Source of the DNA: Streptomyces avicenniae
GTDB taxonomy: Bacteria; Actinomycetota; Actinomycetes; Streptomycetales; Streptomycetaceae
Direction of reading: 5' to 3'
NCBI RefSeq assembly: GCF_000719135.1
Contig: NZ_JOEK01000011.1
Coordinates: forward strand, 206,275 to 270,274
DNA length: 64,000 bases
Shown here: one piece after another, positions 51,832-60,512 of the stretch
Position numbering within the stretch: the first letter of the stretch is position 1
Layout of the letters: each line of letters begins with the position of its first letter
Program-made: the position numbers and the translations under genes
Notes under the pieces: generated by a model
What the model saw: only the letters and a program-made list of their open reading frames with translations
What the model was told of the DNA's origin: nothing
Database searches by the model: none

Positions 51832-52207
51832 CGCCGGGCCCGCCGCCCGCGGCGACCGCGCGCTCCGTCCGGTCGATGTACGCGTGCAGCGCCGAGCGCG
51901 AACGGCTGAGCGTGTCGATGCGCTCGTCGAGACCGTCGGCCCGCTCCCGCAGCGCGGTCAACAGCTCCGGGCAGGGCTTGAGTTCGGGTGCGGTGCCGGT
52001 GGCGCAGGGCAACAGGTAGGCGATGTCCTGGGTGGACAGCCCGGCGTCGAGGAGCTTCCTGATCTGCGTCACCGTCGTCACGGCGTCGTCGCCGTACTCG
52101 CGGTAGCCGCTCGCCCCGCGCGCGGGCTCCAGCAGGCCCTGCGCCTCGTAGTAGCGCAGCCGGTGCGCCGGGACCCCGGTCCGCCGGGTCAACTCGCCTA
52201 TCAGCAC
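51803..52207 (-). CDS. MerR family regulator
   Basis: A 134-residue regulator: GELTRRTGVPAHRLRYYEAQGLLEPARGASGYREYGDDAVTTVTQIRKLLDAGLSTQDIAYLLPC, followed by a helical dimerisation region and an unstructured tail. It lacks the four-Cys cluster of SoxR. GTG 52207 has AAGGGGAG upstream. It is divergent from an imine-reductase-like gene and a MerR-type palindrome lies between. Confidence 0.9.
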   Translation of the reverse strand: MLIGELTRRTGVPAHRLRYYEAQGLLEPARGASGYREYGDDAVTTVTQIRKLLDAGLSTQDIAYLLPCATGTAPELKPCPELLTALRERADGLDERIDTLSRSRSALHAYIDRTERAVAAGGGPGVSSPASRRA

Positions 52208-52219
52208 GTCCGTCTCCCC

Positions 52220-52243
52220 TTGACCTTCATACCGGTGTGAAGG
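52220..52243. promoter_or_regulatory. MerR-type operator
   Basis: CCTTCA-T-ACCGGT-G-TGAAGG (52224-52243) is a 20-base palindrome with one mismatched pair, overlapping a TTGACC -35 box at 52220. It lies between the divergent MerR and oxidoreductase genes. Confidence 0.7.
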
Positions 52244-52280
52244 CTGACGATTCTGCCAGCACCACCACCTGCCGAAAGGG

Positions 52281-53231
52281 ATGAGGACGATGGGGACGAT
52301 GGGGAACGACGAGGGCGGACGCACCGCCGTGACGGTCGTCGGCCTGGGGTTGATGGGGCGGGCGCTGGCCGCCGCCCTCCTGCGCGCCGGACACCGCACG
52401 ACCGTCTGGAACCGCACGGCCTCCAAGGCCGACGAACTCCTCGCCGAGGGCGCGCTGTTCGCCCCCTCGGTGCACGACGCGGTGACGGCCGCCCCGCTCG
52501 TCGTCTTCTGCGTCAGCGACCACGACGCCCTGCACGACCTGCTCGCCCCGCTGGACGGCGCGGCCCTCGACGGCCACACCCTCGTCAACCTCACCTCGGG
52601 CACCCCGGCCCAGGCCCGAGAGACCGCCGCCTGGGCCGCCGCGCGCGGGGCCGCGTACCTCGACGGCGGCATCATGGCCACGCCGCAGGAGGTCGGCACG
52701 CCCGCCGCGCACGTCGTCGTCTGCGGCCCGCGTCAGGCGCTGGAGCCGCACCGGCCCGTCCTGTCGGCCCTCGCGGGCGGGACGACCCATCTCGGCGAGG
52801 ACCACGGCCTCGTCGCGCTGCACGAGATGGCGGTGATGGCGCTGATGTGGAGCACGCTGAACGGCTTCCTCCAGGGCGCGGCCCTCCTCGGCGCGGCGGG
52901 GGTGGACGCGGGCGCCTTCGTCCCGTACGCGCGCCAGGGCGCCGAGGCCGTCACCGGCTGGCTCGCCGACCACGCGCGGCAGATCGACGCGGGCGGGTAT
53001 CCCGTGCTCGACGCGACGCTCGGCACCCACCTCACGTCGATGCGGAACCTGGTCCTGGAGAGCGAGGCCCTGGGCGTGAGCACCGAACTGCCGCGCCTCG
53101 TCGCGGGCTTCGCCGACCGGGCCGTGGCCGGGGGGCACGGGGGCGACAGCTACGCGGCGCTGATCGAGGAGTTCAGGAATCCGGCGCCGGGCCGACCTGG
53201 CGCGCCCCGTTCGGAGCAGCCCGAGGAATAA
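52281..53231 (+). CDS. Imine-reductase-like NADPH-dependent oxidoreductase
   Basis: A 316-residue protein of the 6-phosphogluconate-dehydrogenase-like family: VTVVGLGLMGRALAAALLRAGHRTTVWNRT, then LVNLTSGTPAQARETAAWAAARGAAYLDGGIMATPQEVGTP, the wording typical of bacterial imine reductases, and a long helical C-terminal domain. Several ATG codons (52281, 52290, 52299) could be the start; 52290 has the best spacing from AAAGGG. Probably controlled by the divergent MerR regulator. Natural substrate unknown. Confidence 0.85.
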   Translation: MRTMGTMGNDEGGRTAVTVVGLGLMGRALAAALLRAGHRTTVWNRTASKADELLAEGALFAPSVHDAVTAAPLVVFCVSDHDALHDLLAPLDGAALDGHTLVNLTSGTPAQARETAAWAAARGAAYLDGGIMATPQEVGTPAAHVVVCGPRQALEPHRPVLSALAGGTTHLGEDHGLVALHEMAVMALMWSTLNGFLQGAALLGAAGVDAGAFVPYARQGAEAVTGWLADHARQIDAGGYPVLDATLGTHLTSMRNLVLESEALGVSTELPRLVAGFADRAVAGGHGGDSYAALIEEFRNPAPGRPGAPRSEQPEE

Positions 53232-53260
53232 CCGGCCCCTCGCGAGGAATTGGGTCCGAC

Positions 53261-53698
53261 ATGACCTCGACCACGACACCGTTCGACCCCCGCGCCCTGC
53301 TCGCGGACAGCCGCCTCGGCGTCCTCGCGACGATCAAGGCGGACGGCCGCCCGCAATTGTCGCCCGTCCAGCCCTGGTACGACCGGGAGGCCGACACCCT
53401 CTACGTCTCCATGACCGAGGGGCGCGCCAAGACGGCGAATCTGCGCCGCGATCCGCGCGCCACCCTGGAGGTCACCCGGCCGGACGGCCGGGCCTGGGCC
53501 ACCGTCGAGGGCACGGCCCGGCTCGTCGGCCCCGGCACCGACCCGCACGGCCCCGAGGTGGAGGCGCTGGTGGACTACTACCGGCGCGCCGCCGGGGAAC
53601 ACCCGGACTGGGACGAGTACCGGTCGGTGATGGTGTCCGACCGGCGCGTCCTGATGGTGATGCCGGTCGCGCACGCCTACGGCGCGGACATCGGCTGA
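53261..53698 (+). CDS. PPOX-class F420-dependent oxidoreductase
   Basis: A 145-residue split-barrel flavin/F420-binding protein: LADSRLGVLATIKADGRPQLSPVQPWYDREADTLYVSMTEGRAKTANLRRDPRATLEVTR, then WATVEGTARLVGPG and DYYRRAAGEHPDWDEYRSVMVSDRRVLMVMPVAHAYG. This is the usual length and pattern of the TIGR03618-type F420 enzymes of actinomycetes. It lies 29 bases after the imine-reductase-like gene and may share its transcript. Confidence 0.92.
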   Translation: MTSTTTPFDPRALLADSRLGVLATIKADGRPQLSPVQPWYDREADTLYVSMTEGRAKTANLRRDPRATLEVTRPDGRAWATVEGTARLVGPGTDPHGPEVEALVDYYRRAAGEHPDWDEYRSVMVSDRRVLMVMPVAHAYGADIG

Positions 53699-53746
53699 CG
53701 CGGGCGCGGCGGCGGGAAGGGCGGGCGGCGGCGTCGGGTGGCGACG

Positions 53747-54274
53747 TCAGGCGACGAGCTGACGCATCAGGCCGGTCGCCTCCCGACCGGCCGCCGCGTA
53801 CGGCTGCCCGCGCAGTTCCGCCAGCCGCGCCACCGCCTCGCCGACCCACTCCGGATCGCCGAGCAGCCGGGCGGCCCCCGCCTTGACCGCGACGGGGAAC
53901 AGATGGCCCGCGAGGTAGATGTCCTTGTGGTCGTAAGGCCGCCTGTGGTGGGCGTAGTTCTCCGACCAGTACGCGTACGGGTCGCGCAGGACGCCCGCCA
54001 TGGAACAGGCGGTCGGCCCGCCGACCGTGCCGTAGCCCGCGCCGTTCAGCATGCCCATGGGCCGGGTCGCCATCCAGCCCTGCCGGGTCGCGCGCAGGTG
54101 CAGCACGAGGAAACGGGACCACGGGATGACGGCGGGCGCGGCTCTTGTCGCCCCGCCTGGGCGCCGCTCCAGGCCGTCCGGGGTGAGGACGAAGCACGAG
54201 CCGCCCGTCCGTTCCGGATCCCCGACCGTCCACCGGTCGCCGACCAGTTCCAGAGGCCCCAGGCGCGTGGTCAT
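53747..54274 (-). CDS. Hypothetical protein
   Basis: A 175-residue soluble protein from ATG 54274 with GAGGG upstream. I do not recognise it. Notable segments: VIPWSRFLVLHLRATRQGWMATRP, YAYWSENYAHHRRPYDHKDIYLAGHLFPVAVKAGAARLLGDPEWVGEAVARL. The Tyr/His-rich middle could be a ligand site. It is the downstream neighbour of the anchored protein at 54322 on the same strand. Confidence 0.65.
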   Translation of the reverse strand: MTTRLGPLELVGDRWTVGDPERTGGSCFVLTPDGLERRPGGATRAAPAVIPWSRFLVLHLRATRQGWMATRPMGMLNGAGYGTVGGPTACSMAGVLRDPYAYWSENYAHHRRPYDHKDIYLAGHLFPVAVKAGAARLLGDPEWVGEAVARLAELRGQPYAAAGREATGLMRQLVA

Positions 54275-54321
54275 GAACCGCCCTCGCTCGTACGTTCGTT
54301 GCGCGACTCCGGATACTAGCG

Positions 54322-55308
54322 TCAGGACGCGGCGCCGCAGCCGTGCCGTTCGGCGGACAGCTCGGCGAACGCGGCGAGCAGCGGGGTCAGTTCGCTGCGC
54401 AGCGGCACGGCGCCCGGTGCCGTGTTCGCCGGGGCGTACGTGGTGGCCGTGAAGTACGCCGTGCCGAGGGCGCCGCCGCACTCCCGCTCGGTGCGGGCGG
54501 GCGCCGACGCGAAGCGGTGGTCGTCGTTCCGTTCGATGACGGCGGCCGGGCCGTAATGGGCGGCCAGGGAGACGGTGGTGTCACCGATCTCCAGGTCACC
54601 GATCTCCAGCACGCACGACTCGCTCAGCGTCGCGCCCGCCACGGTCTCCCGGACGCCGGTCACGCCGAGTCGGCTCGTGTGCTCGTCAAGCCCGGCGCAC
54701 GTGCCCTCCGCCTCCGCCGGGCCCCGTTCCGTGGGGGGCGTCAGGTCGATGTCCCCCGGGAGGGCGGGCAGTTCGCCGTCGCAGCCCCAGGCGGCGTCGA
54801 TCCGCTCGGCGATCCGGCCCGCCGTCATGGCGAGCGCGTCGTAGCGTTCCTGCGACACGTCGGTCGGGTCCTGCCCCAGGACGGACAGGAGCAGCCCGCC
54901 GCCCGGCTGCGTCGCGCAGTCCAGCAGCAGGACGACCCGTGCGCCGCCCGTGTCCTGGGGCGAGGAGACGGTGCCCCGCCAGCCGTGGCCGACGGGGTTG
55001 CCGCTGTAGTCCCCCGCGTGCGCCGGGATCGCGGTGACGGCGGCGGGCTGGAGATCCACCTCTAACTCTGCTCCGCAGCAGAGCAGTTGGAAGCCGCGCC
55101 CGAAGAGCGGGTCCACGTCCGGGGCGTAGCCCTCGCGGATCTCCACCCGCCCGCCGCCCTGGTGGTCGCGCGCAGCCTCCATTGGGACGACGTCCTGGCA
55201 GCGGCCCTCGGCGCGGTCGGGCTCCTCGCGCGGCCACCACAGCAGCGCGCCCGCGATCAGGGCGGCACCGGCCACGCCCGCGACCAGTCCCACGTACGCG
55301 CGCCGCAC
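54322..55308 (-). CDS. Membrane-anchored extracytoplasmic protein with duplicated Cys-containing domain
   Basis: A 328-residue protein with one N-terminal helix (VGLVAGVAGAALIAGALLWW), then an outer region. Two related halves can be seen, each about 140 residues: GRCQDVVPM with LLCCGAELEVDL and VLLLDCATQPGG, and GTCAGLDEH with SCVLEIGDLEIGD and RECGGALGTAYF, implying internal duplication and several disulfides. Such duplicated proteins are frequent in Streptomyces; function unknown. Confidence 0.7.
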   Translation of the reverse strand: MRRAYVGLVAGVAGAALIAGALLWWPREEPDRAEGRCQDVVPMEAARDHQGGGRVEIREGYAPDVDPLFGRGFQLLCCGAELEVDLQPAAVTAIPAHAGDYSGNPVGHGWRGTVSSPQDTGGARVVLLLDCATQPGGGLLLSVLGQDPTDVSQERYDALAMTAGRIAERIDAAWGCDGELPALPGDIDLTPPTERGPAEAEGTCAGLDEHTSRLGVTGVRETVAGATLSESCVLEIGDLEIGDTTVSLAAHYGPAAVIERNDDHRFASAPARTERECGGALGTAYFTATTYAPANTAPGAVPLRSELTPLLAAFAELSAERHGCGAAS

Positions 55309-55416
55309 CGGCGTGCCCCCTGTCCATTCGATGATCGGCCGATCCTACGAACTCCGGTCGTGGCGCGGTGCGTCGGGCCCGTGCGGCAGGCGCCTGACGT
55401 GCCGTCCGCCGAGGGG

Positions 55417-55446
55417 GGCGTACGCCGGGGTGCGGCGGCGTACGCC
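55417..55446. repeat. Two copies of a 10-bp palindrome, 20 bp apart
   Basis: GGCGTACGCC occurs at 55417-55426 and 55437-55446, exactly two helical turns apart, upstream of the methyltransferase gene at 55556. A TAGCGT -10-like box follows at 55501. This could be a regulator-binding site. Confidence 0.5.
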
Positions 55447-55555
55447 TGGAGGGGGTGGTGTGACTCCTGTGCGCCTCTGGTGGAGACGGTGACGCAGTGT
55501 TAGCGTTGCGTAGTCATGCGACAGCGGGGCGTACAGGGTGCAGGGGGGCGGGGAG

Positions 55556-56371
55556 ATGGACGGGTTCACGGGCCCGGTGCGGGTCATCGACGTCGGGGAC
55601 GAGCGGTTCCGGCGGGTGTTCGAGGCGTTCCTCGCGGGGACGGACGAGAAGGCGGCGGTGCATCCGTACCTCACGGACATCGTGACGGCCCTGCCGGAGC
55701 GTGGCGTGTGGCTCGACGCCGGGGCGGGGGAGGGGGTGACGACGCGCCACCTCGCGCCGTACTTCGCGGCGACCGTCGCCGTCGAACCGGGGGCGCACCT
55801 GCGCGCCAGGCTGCGCAGCGCCTGCCCGACCGCCGTCATCGTGACCGACCCGGTGCTGCGCGCCGGGCTCGACCTGCGGGCCGACTTCGCGCTCTTCTCC
55901 CACGTCCTCTACTACCTGCCGCCGCAGGAGTGGCGGGAGACGGTGCTGCGGCTGCTCGGCTGGGTCAAGCCGGGGCGGGAACTGGTCGTCCTGCTCCAGA
56001 ACCCGGAGGACGACTGCATGCGCATGGTGCGGGAGTTCACGGGCGTGCGGATGGATCTGGCGGCCCTCGCGGACGAGTTGGCTGCCTCGGGTGACGGACT
56101 CGTCGGCGACGTCTCGCTGCGGACGCTGCCCGCCACCTACCGGGCCGCGACGGACGCGGCGGCCTGGGAGGCCGCCGAGTTCATGCTGAACGTCCCGCAG
56201 CTCGCCGCCATGGAGATACGCCCGGACCGCGCGGACCTGGCGGCCTACGTCCGTGGCCACTTCTCCCGGCCGGGCGGCGGCTACGCCATCGGGCACGCCA
56301 ACGACGTGCTCCGCGTGCGCCGCGCGGCCGGGCCGCGACAGGACGGGGAGTCCCATGACGTGCTGACGTGA
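55556..56371 (+). CDS. SAM-dependent methyltransferase
   Basis: A 271-residue class I methyltransferase. The SAM-binding loop is VWLDAGAGEGVTTRHLAPYF near residues 50-70, followed by AVEPGAHLRARLRSA, ADFALFSHVLYYLPPQEW and LGWVKPGRELVVLLQNPEDD. ATG 55556 follows a G-rich ribosome-binding site. The ending is species-specific. Substrate unknown; no biosynthetic cluster is next to it. Confidence 0.87.
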   Translation: MDGFTGPVRVIDVGDERFRRVFEAFLAGTDEKAAVHPYLTDIVTALPERGVWLDAGAGEGVTTRHLAPYFAATVAVEPGAHLRARLRSACPTAVIVTDPVLRAGLDLRADFALFSHVLYYLPPQEWRETVLRLLGWVKPGRELVVLLQNPEDDCMRMVREFTGVRMDLAALADELAASGDGLVGDVSLRTLPATYRAATDAAAWEAAEFMLNVPQLAAMEIRPDRADLAAYVRGHFSRPGGGYAIGHANDVLRVRRAAGPRQDGESHDVLT

Positions 56372-56903
56372 CCGCCCGCGCCCGTGAGCGGTGGGCCGAG
56401 GAGGAGAGCGCGGGGAGTTCCCTGTCCACGCGGCCGTGTCCGCCGTCACCGAGGCGGGCGCCCGGGAGGGCGCGCGGGAGGGTGCGCGGGAGGGTGCGCG
56501 CCTGACCCGCCGGGACCGGCGCCCGGTCGGCGACGAGGGCCAAGGACACCGTGTCGCCATGGCGACACGGCCACCACAGAGGAGGGGAAAGGGGAGACAC
56601 CGACCACGCACCGTCGCCCCGGCGCGCGCCACGACGCCGGGACCGGCAGCCCAGGCCGTGACGTGCGACCACCGCCTGTGCGGGAACGGGCGCGTCCGCG
56701 GACCACACCCGTCCCCGGCGGGACGCGGCGGCGCGTACGTGAACCACCGGCCACGGAGCGGCCGGACGGCCCTCGGCCGACCGCCGCTCCCTCCCCCCGG
56801 ACGGCGACGCCCCCGCGTGCACGGGCGGGGGCGCCGCTCCGGTGGCGGTAGCATCCCGGGCGTAGCGCAACGGACCCCGACGCCCGAGGAGAGCACGTAC
56901 GCC
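56372..56903. other. Gene-free stretch with a perfect palindrome and 12-bp tandem repeats
   Basis: No convincing gene in about 530 bases. Three 12-base tandem units (GGGAGGGYGCGC) lie at 56464-56499 and a perfect 22-bp palindrome at 56549-56570. The last 50 bases hold a TAGCAT -10-like box for the HIT gene. Confidence 0.55.
56549..56570. promoter_or_regulatory. Perfect 22-bp palindrome
   Basis: CCGTGTCGCCA followed by its exact reverse complement TGGCGACACGG, with no spacer. The symmetry and length suit a TetR- or GntR-type operator, but no regulator gene is adjacent. Confidence 0.6.
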
Positions 56904-57263
56904 ATGCCGGGAGAACCGCAGGCCGACTGCCTGTTCTGCAAGATCGTCGCCGGTGACGTCCCGGCCACGATCGTCCGGGAGACGGACACCACCGTCGCGT
57001 TCCGCGACATCAACCCCCAGGCGCCCACGCACGTGCTGGTGATCCCCCGGGCCCACTACCCCGACGCCGCCGCGCTGGCCGCCGCGTCGCCCGAGGTCCT
57101 GGCCGACGTCGTGCGCGAGGCGCGCGAGGTCGCCGTGCAGGACAAGGTCAGCGACACCGGCTACCGCATCGTCTTCAACACCGGTGGCGGCGCGGGCCAG
57201 ACCGTCTTCCACGCGCACGCCCACGTCCTCGGCGGACGCGGCCTGGAGTGGCCCCCCGGGTGA
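56904..57263 (+). CDS. HIT family protein (Hint-like nucleotide hydrolase)
   Basis: A 119-residue protein. CLFCKIVAGDVPATIVRETDTTVAFRDINPQAPTHVLVIPRAHY at the start and the histidine triad HAHAHVLGG at residues 103-111. These proteins hydrolyse purine nucleoside phosphoramidates. Two Cys (CLFC) with a later His may bind zinc. In Streptomyces the gene is followed, as here, by an MBL-fold RNase Z-like gene. Confidence 0.94.
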   Translation: MPGEPQADCLFCKIVAGDVPATIVRETDTTVAFRDINPQAPTHVLVIPRAHYPDAAALAAASPEVLADVVREAREVAVQDKVSDTGYRIVFNTGGGAGQTVFHAHAHVLGGRGLEWPPG

Positions 57264-57351
57264 CGCCCCACGTCGGGGCCGCCGCGCGGCGGCCCCGGCA
57301 CACCCGGCGAAGCGGCCCCCTCCCACCCCCGGCCCGGAAGGCCCATGAGCG

Positions 57352-58260
57352 GTGTCACCCCGTGAACTGATCGTCCTCGGCACGGCGAGCCAGGTGCCGA
57401 CGCGGCACCGCAACCACAACGGGTACGCCCTGCGCTGGGACGACGAGACGATCCTGTTCGACCCGGGCGAGGGCACCCAGCGGCAGATGACGCACGCCGG
57501 AGTCACCGCCCACTCCCTCACCCGCGTCTGCGTCACCCACTTCCACGGCGACCACTCGCTCGGCCTCTCCGGCGTCCTCCAGCGCATCAGCCTCGACCGC
57601 GTCCCGCACCCGGTGTACGTACACCATCCGGCAAGCGGCGCCGCCTACTTCGAGCGCCTGCGCTACTCCACGGCCTACCACGAGACCGCGCGCATCGAGC
57701 CGCGCCCCGTGGCCGAGGACGGCGTGCTGGCCGACAGCCCCGCCGCGTTCACCCTCACCGCCCACCGGCTCTCGCACCCCGTGGACTGCTTCGGCTACCG
57801 CCTCACAGAACCGGACGGCACCCGCATGCTGCCCGCACGGCTCGCCGCGCGCGGCATCAAGGGCCCGGACGTGGGCCGACTCCAGCGGGACGGCGCCCTG
57901 CGCGGCGTCACCCTCGCCGAGGTGAGCGAGGTCAGGCGCGGACAGCGCTTCGCGTTCGTGATGGACACCCGCCTGTGCGACGGCGTGTACGCCCTGGCGG
58001 AGGGCTGCGACATGCTCGTGATCGAGTCCACGTTCCTCGACGCGGACGCCGCCCTCGCCCACGAGTACGGTCACCTCACGGCGGCCCAGGCCGCCCGCGT
58101 GGCCGCCGGGGCAGGCGTCCGCCACCTCGTGCTGACCCACTTCTCCCAGCGCTACGCCGACCCCGCCGCCTTCGCCCGCGAGGCGCGGGAGGCCGGCTAC
58201 GCGGGCGAGTTGACGATCGCCGAGGACCTGACCCGCGTCCCCGTCCCCGCCCGCCGCTGA
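57352..58260 (+). CDS. rnz: Ribonuclease Z-like MBL-fold hydrolase
   Basis: A 302-residue protein: [43 protein letters not shown], the metal motif [13 protein letters not shown] (His63, His65, Asp67, His68), [21 protein letters not shown] and LTHFSQRY. It should trim tRNA 3' ends (tRNase Z) or act on related substrates. GTG 57352 is used; an ATG 7 bases upstream is in another frame and stops after 6 codons. Confidence 0.9.
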   Translation: MSPRELIVLGTASQVPTRHRNHNGYALRWDDETILFDPGEGTQRQMTHAGVTAHSLTRVCVTHFHGDHSLGLSGVLQRISLDRVPHPVYVHHPASGAAYFERLRYSTAYHETARIEPRPVAEDGVLADSPAAFTLTAHRLSHPVDCFGYRLTEPDGTRMLPARLAARGIKGPDVGRLQRDGALRGVTLAEVSEVRRGQRFAFVMDTRLCDGVYALAEGCDMLVIESTFLDADAALAHEYGHLTAAQAARVAAGAGVRHLVLTHFSQRYADPAAFAREAREAGYAGELTIAEDLTRVPVPARR

Positions 58261-58276
58261 CGGCGCGGGCGGCGTC

Positions 58277-60424
58277 CTACCCCTCGCCGCCCTCCGGGAC
58301 CTCAAGACGCGACAGGTCGCACTGCCAGCCCGTCACGGCCTCGTCCCCCGCCCCGACCAGCATGCCGCCGGGGGAGAGCGCGACGGCCGCGACGTCATGG
58401 TGGGCGCGGAACGACAGCCGTCCCCCGGCGGGCAGGCTCCGCAGCTCGACCAGCCCGTCGGCCCAGGCGGTCACGCACACGACGCCGCCCGCCGCACGGG
58501 TCGCGGCGAGCGCCCGCGGCACCGCGTCACGGCGCGCCACAGGCACGTCCGACGGCGGTCCAGGCGGCCCCCACAGGACCACCCGCCCGTCCTCCGCCGC
58601 CGCGATCACCAGGGCCCGGCCGTTGCCCAGGGCCAGACAGCAGACGGCGGTCAGCGGCGCGTCCGTCAACCCGGCCGTCAGCCTCACCGTCCCGCTTCCG
58701 TCCGGCGCGCGGACCGACACCGTTCCGGAGGCGTCGCCGACGGCCAGCAGCCCCGCCTCAGCGTCGCCCGCCAGACAGGTGAGCGCCGCCCGCCCGGGGT
58801 CCAGGGCGCCGTGCGGCACGAGCGGCGGCCCCCCGTCGTCCGGCACGCGGCGTACGGCGCCCGAGGGATCGAGCGCGGCCCAGGAGCCGCCGGGCAGCGG
58901 GGCGAGCCCGCGCACCGGCCCGGCGGGCGCGCCCCCGACGCGGCCCGTCGTCACGCCGCTGCCGACGTCCAGCCGCCGCAACTGCCCCAGCGGGTCGGCC
59001 GCGAGGACCCACGGCTCCTCGTCCGGCCCGCCATGCCCGGCCGGTCCGAGGGCCAGGGCCCGGACGGCGCCCGGCCAGCGCTCGCCCTTCGCCGGGCCGT
59101 CGCCGACACCCGCGCTCGCCCGCACGAGGGACCACCGCGCGACGACGGCGTGGCGCCCCGCGGCCGGGGCGAGCAGCTCGGCCAGCCGCGGCGCCCGCGG
59201 CAGCGCCGCGGCATGGAGGACGGCCGCGCGTTCGGCGAGCCCGGTGCCCGCCTCGTCCAGCGCGGGCGCCGCCACGCCCCACACCGACCGCAGCGCCCCC
59301 GGCGTCGGCACCCCCCGGCGGTCGAGGAGCCCGCTGATGTCGCCAGGCGCCCCGTGGACGAGGAACCCCGGGTCGCTCAGCAGCCGCGCCGCCTCCTCAC
59401 CCGTCCCGGCGTGGCCCGCGACATGCTCCAGGACGTAGCCGGGCGCGCCCGCCCAGTCCGGCACGCCACGCGAGTCCACCGGCACGAGCGAGAGCAGCGC
59501 GTCGAACAGCCCCTCGGGGGCGGCGGGCGCGGCGAGTTCGGCCAGGAAGGGCACCGGCAGCCGGAACGACCGGCCGCCCAGGGCACGCGCCGCCTCCGTC
59601 ACGGCGTCGGCCGCGCCGGGCTCCCCAGGGAACGCCGCCGCGTGCAGCGCGCGCCAGGTGGCCAGGTCGAGGGGCCCCCTGGTCCGCGCGAGGGTGCCGA
59701 GGGCCCGGCGGACCGCCGCGTCGAGACCGTCCCACCACGCGCCGCACAGCCGTCGTACCGCCTCCTCGCCCTCGGCGGCGGCTCCGCCGAGTCCCGCAGC
59801 GCCCGGTATCCGCGCCGCCAGGTGGCCCAGCGCCGGGAACGGGTACGCGGCGGCGGCCGGTACGGGGCCCGGCGCGAGCCCGTCGTACCAGGCGGCGTAG
59901 GCGTCGGGGTCGGTCATGCGGGGGTCGTCCAGGTCGATGACGGCCGCCTGGGCGTCGAAGCCGCTCGCCGCCGCGTCGCGCACCTCGGCGACGACACGGA
60001 CCCACGGGAGGTGGAGCAGCGGCTCCAGGACGTCGGCCACCAGCCGCGTCCCCGTCCGCCGCTCCCTGGCCACCGCCTGATGGAGGTCGGGCACGGCGAT
60101 CAGCGACGGGCGCGCGTCGCGGGCCACCCGCGCCAGCAGGTCGGCCACCGACCGCGCCCGGTGGCCCAGTTGGTGGGCCAGCTCCCACACCAGCGGCCCC
60201 GGCGTCCGCCCGGCCGCCGGGAGGACGGCGTGGACGCGCGTGGCCGGACGGTCCGCGCCGTGCGCGACGAACCAGGCCAGCAGATGGCTCTTCCCGATCC
60301 CGCGCGAGCCGCTGACCAGGCAGAGCCGTTCGGCGCCGGGGTCCGTGGCCCAGCCGACCAGCGCCCGCCCGGCGGGGCCACGGCCCGCCGCCAGGGGAGC
60401 GCCGGAGGACGACGCGTCGGGCAT
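58277..60424 (-). CDS. P-loop NTPase with WD40-like C-terminal repeats
   Basis: A 715-residue protein from ATG 60424 (AGGAG upstream). The N-terminal third has Walker A GSRGIGKSHLL near residues 40-50, RPSLIAVPDLHQAV and VRVVAEVRDAAASGF, in a STAND-like NTPase layout. The C-terminal half has WD40-like blades (VRALALGPAGHGGPDEEPWVLAADPLGQLRRLDV; AVCCLALGNGRALVIAAAEDGRVVLWG; VVCVTAWADGLVELRSL). It is the third gene of a minus-strand set with a SUKH/deaminase-like gene and a WXG-like gene. Proteins of this type next to SUKH genes may be immunity or signalling partners. Confidence 0.8.
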   Translation of the reverse strand: MPDASSSGAPLAAGRGPAGRALVGWATDPGAERLCLVSGSRGIGKSHLLAWFVAHGADRPATRVHAVLPAAGRTPGPLVWELAHQLGHRARSVADLLARVARDARPSLIAVPDLHQAVARERRTGTRLVADVLEPLLHLPWVRVVAEVRDAAASGFDAQAAVIDLDDPRMTDPDAYAAWYDGLAPGPVPAAAAYPFPALGHLAARIPGAAGLGGAAAEGEEAVRRLCGAWWDGLDAAVRRALGTLARTRGPLDLATWRALHAAAFPGEPGAADAVTEAARALGGRSFRLPVPFLAELAAPAAPEGLFDALLSLVPVDSRGVPDWAGAPGYVLEHVAGHAGTGEEAARLLSDPGFLVHGAPGDISGLLDRRGVPTPGALRSVWGVAAPALDEAGTGLAERAAVLHAAALPRAPRLAELLAPAAGRHAVVARWSLVRASAGVGDGPAKGERWPGAVRALALGPAGHGGPDEEPWVLAADPLGQLRRLDVGSGVTTGRVGGAPAGPVRGLAPLPGGSWAALDPSGAVRRVPDDGGPPLVPHGALDPGRAALTCLAGDAEAGLLAVGDASGTVSVRAPDGSGTVRLTAGLTDAPLTAVCCLALGNGRALVIAAAEDGRVVLWGPPGPPSDVPVARRDAVPRALAATRAAGGVVCVTAWADGLVELRSLPAGGRLSFRAHHDVAAVALSPGGMLVGAGDEAVTGWQCDLSRLEVPEGGEG

Positions 60425-60512
60425 GACGCACTCCTGTTCTGCGGCCCGGTTCTCCGCGGCCCGCTGTTCTGCGGTCAGGCGCGCGTCCGGCGGCGCAGGG
60501 CCGCGCGCCCCC

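Noticed and set aside
51803..52207. The MerR-family gene as SoxR, which would explain the SoxR box at 30.9 kb
   Set aside because: It lacks the four-cysteine iron-sulfur cluster motif of SoxR.
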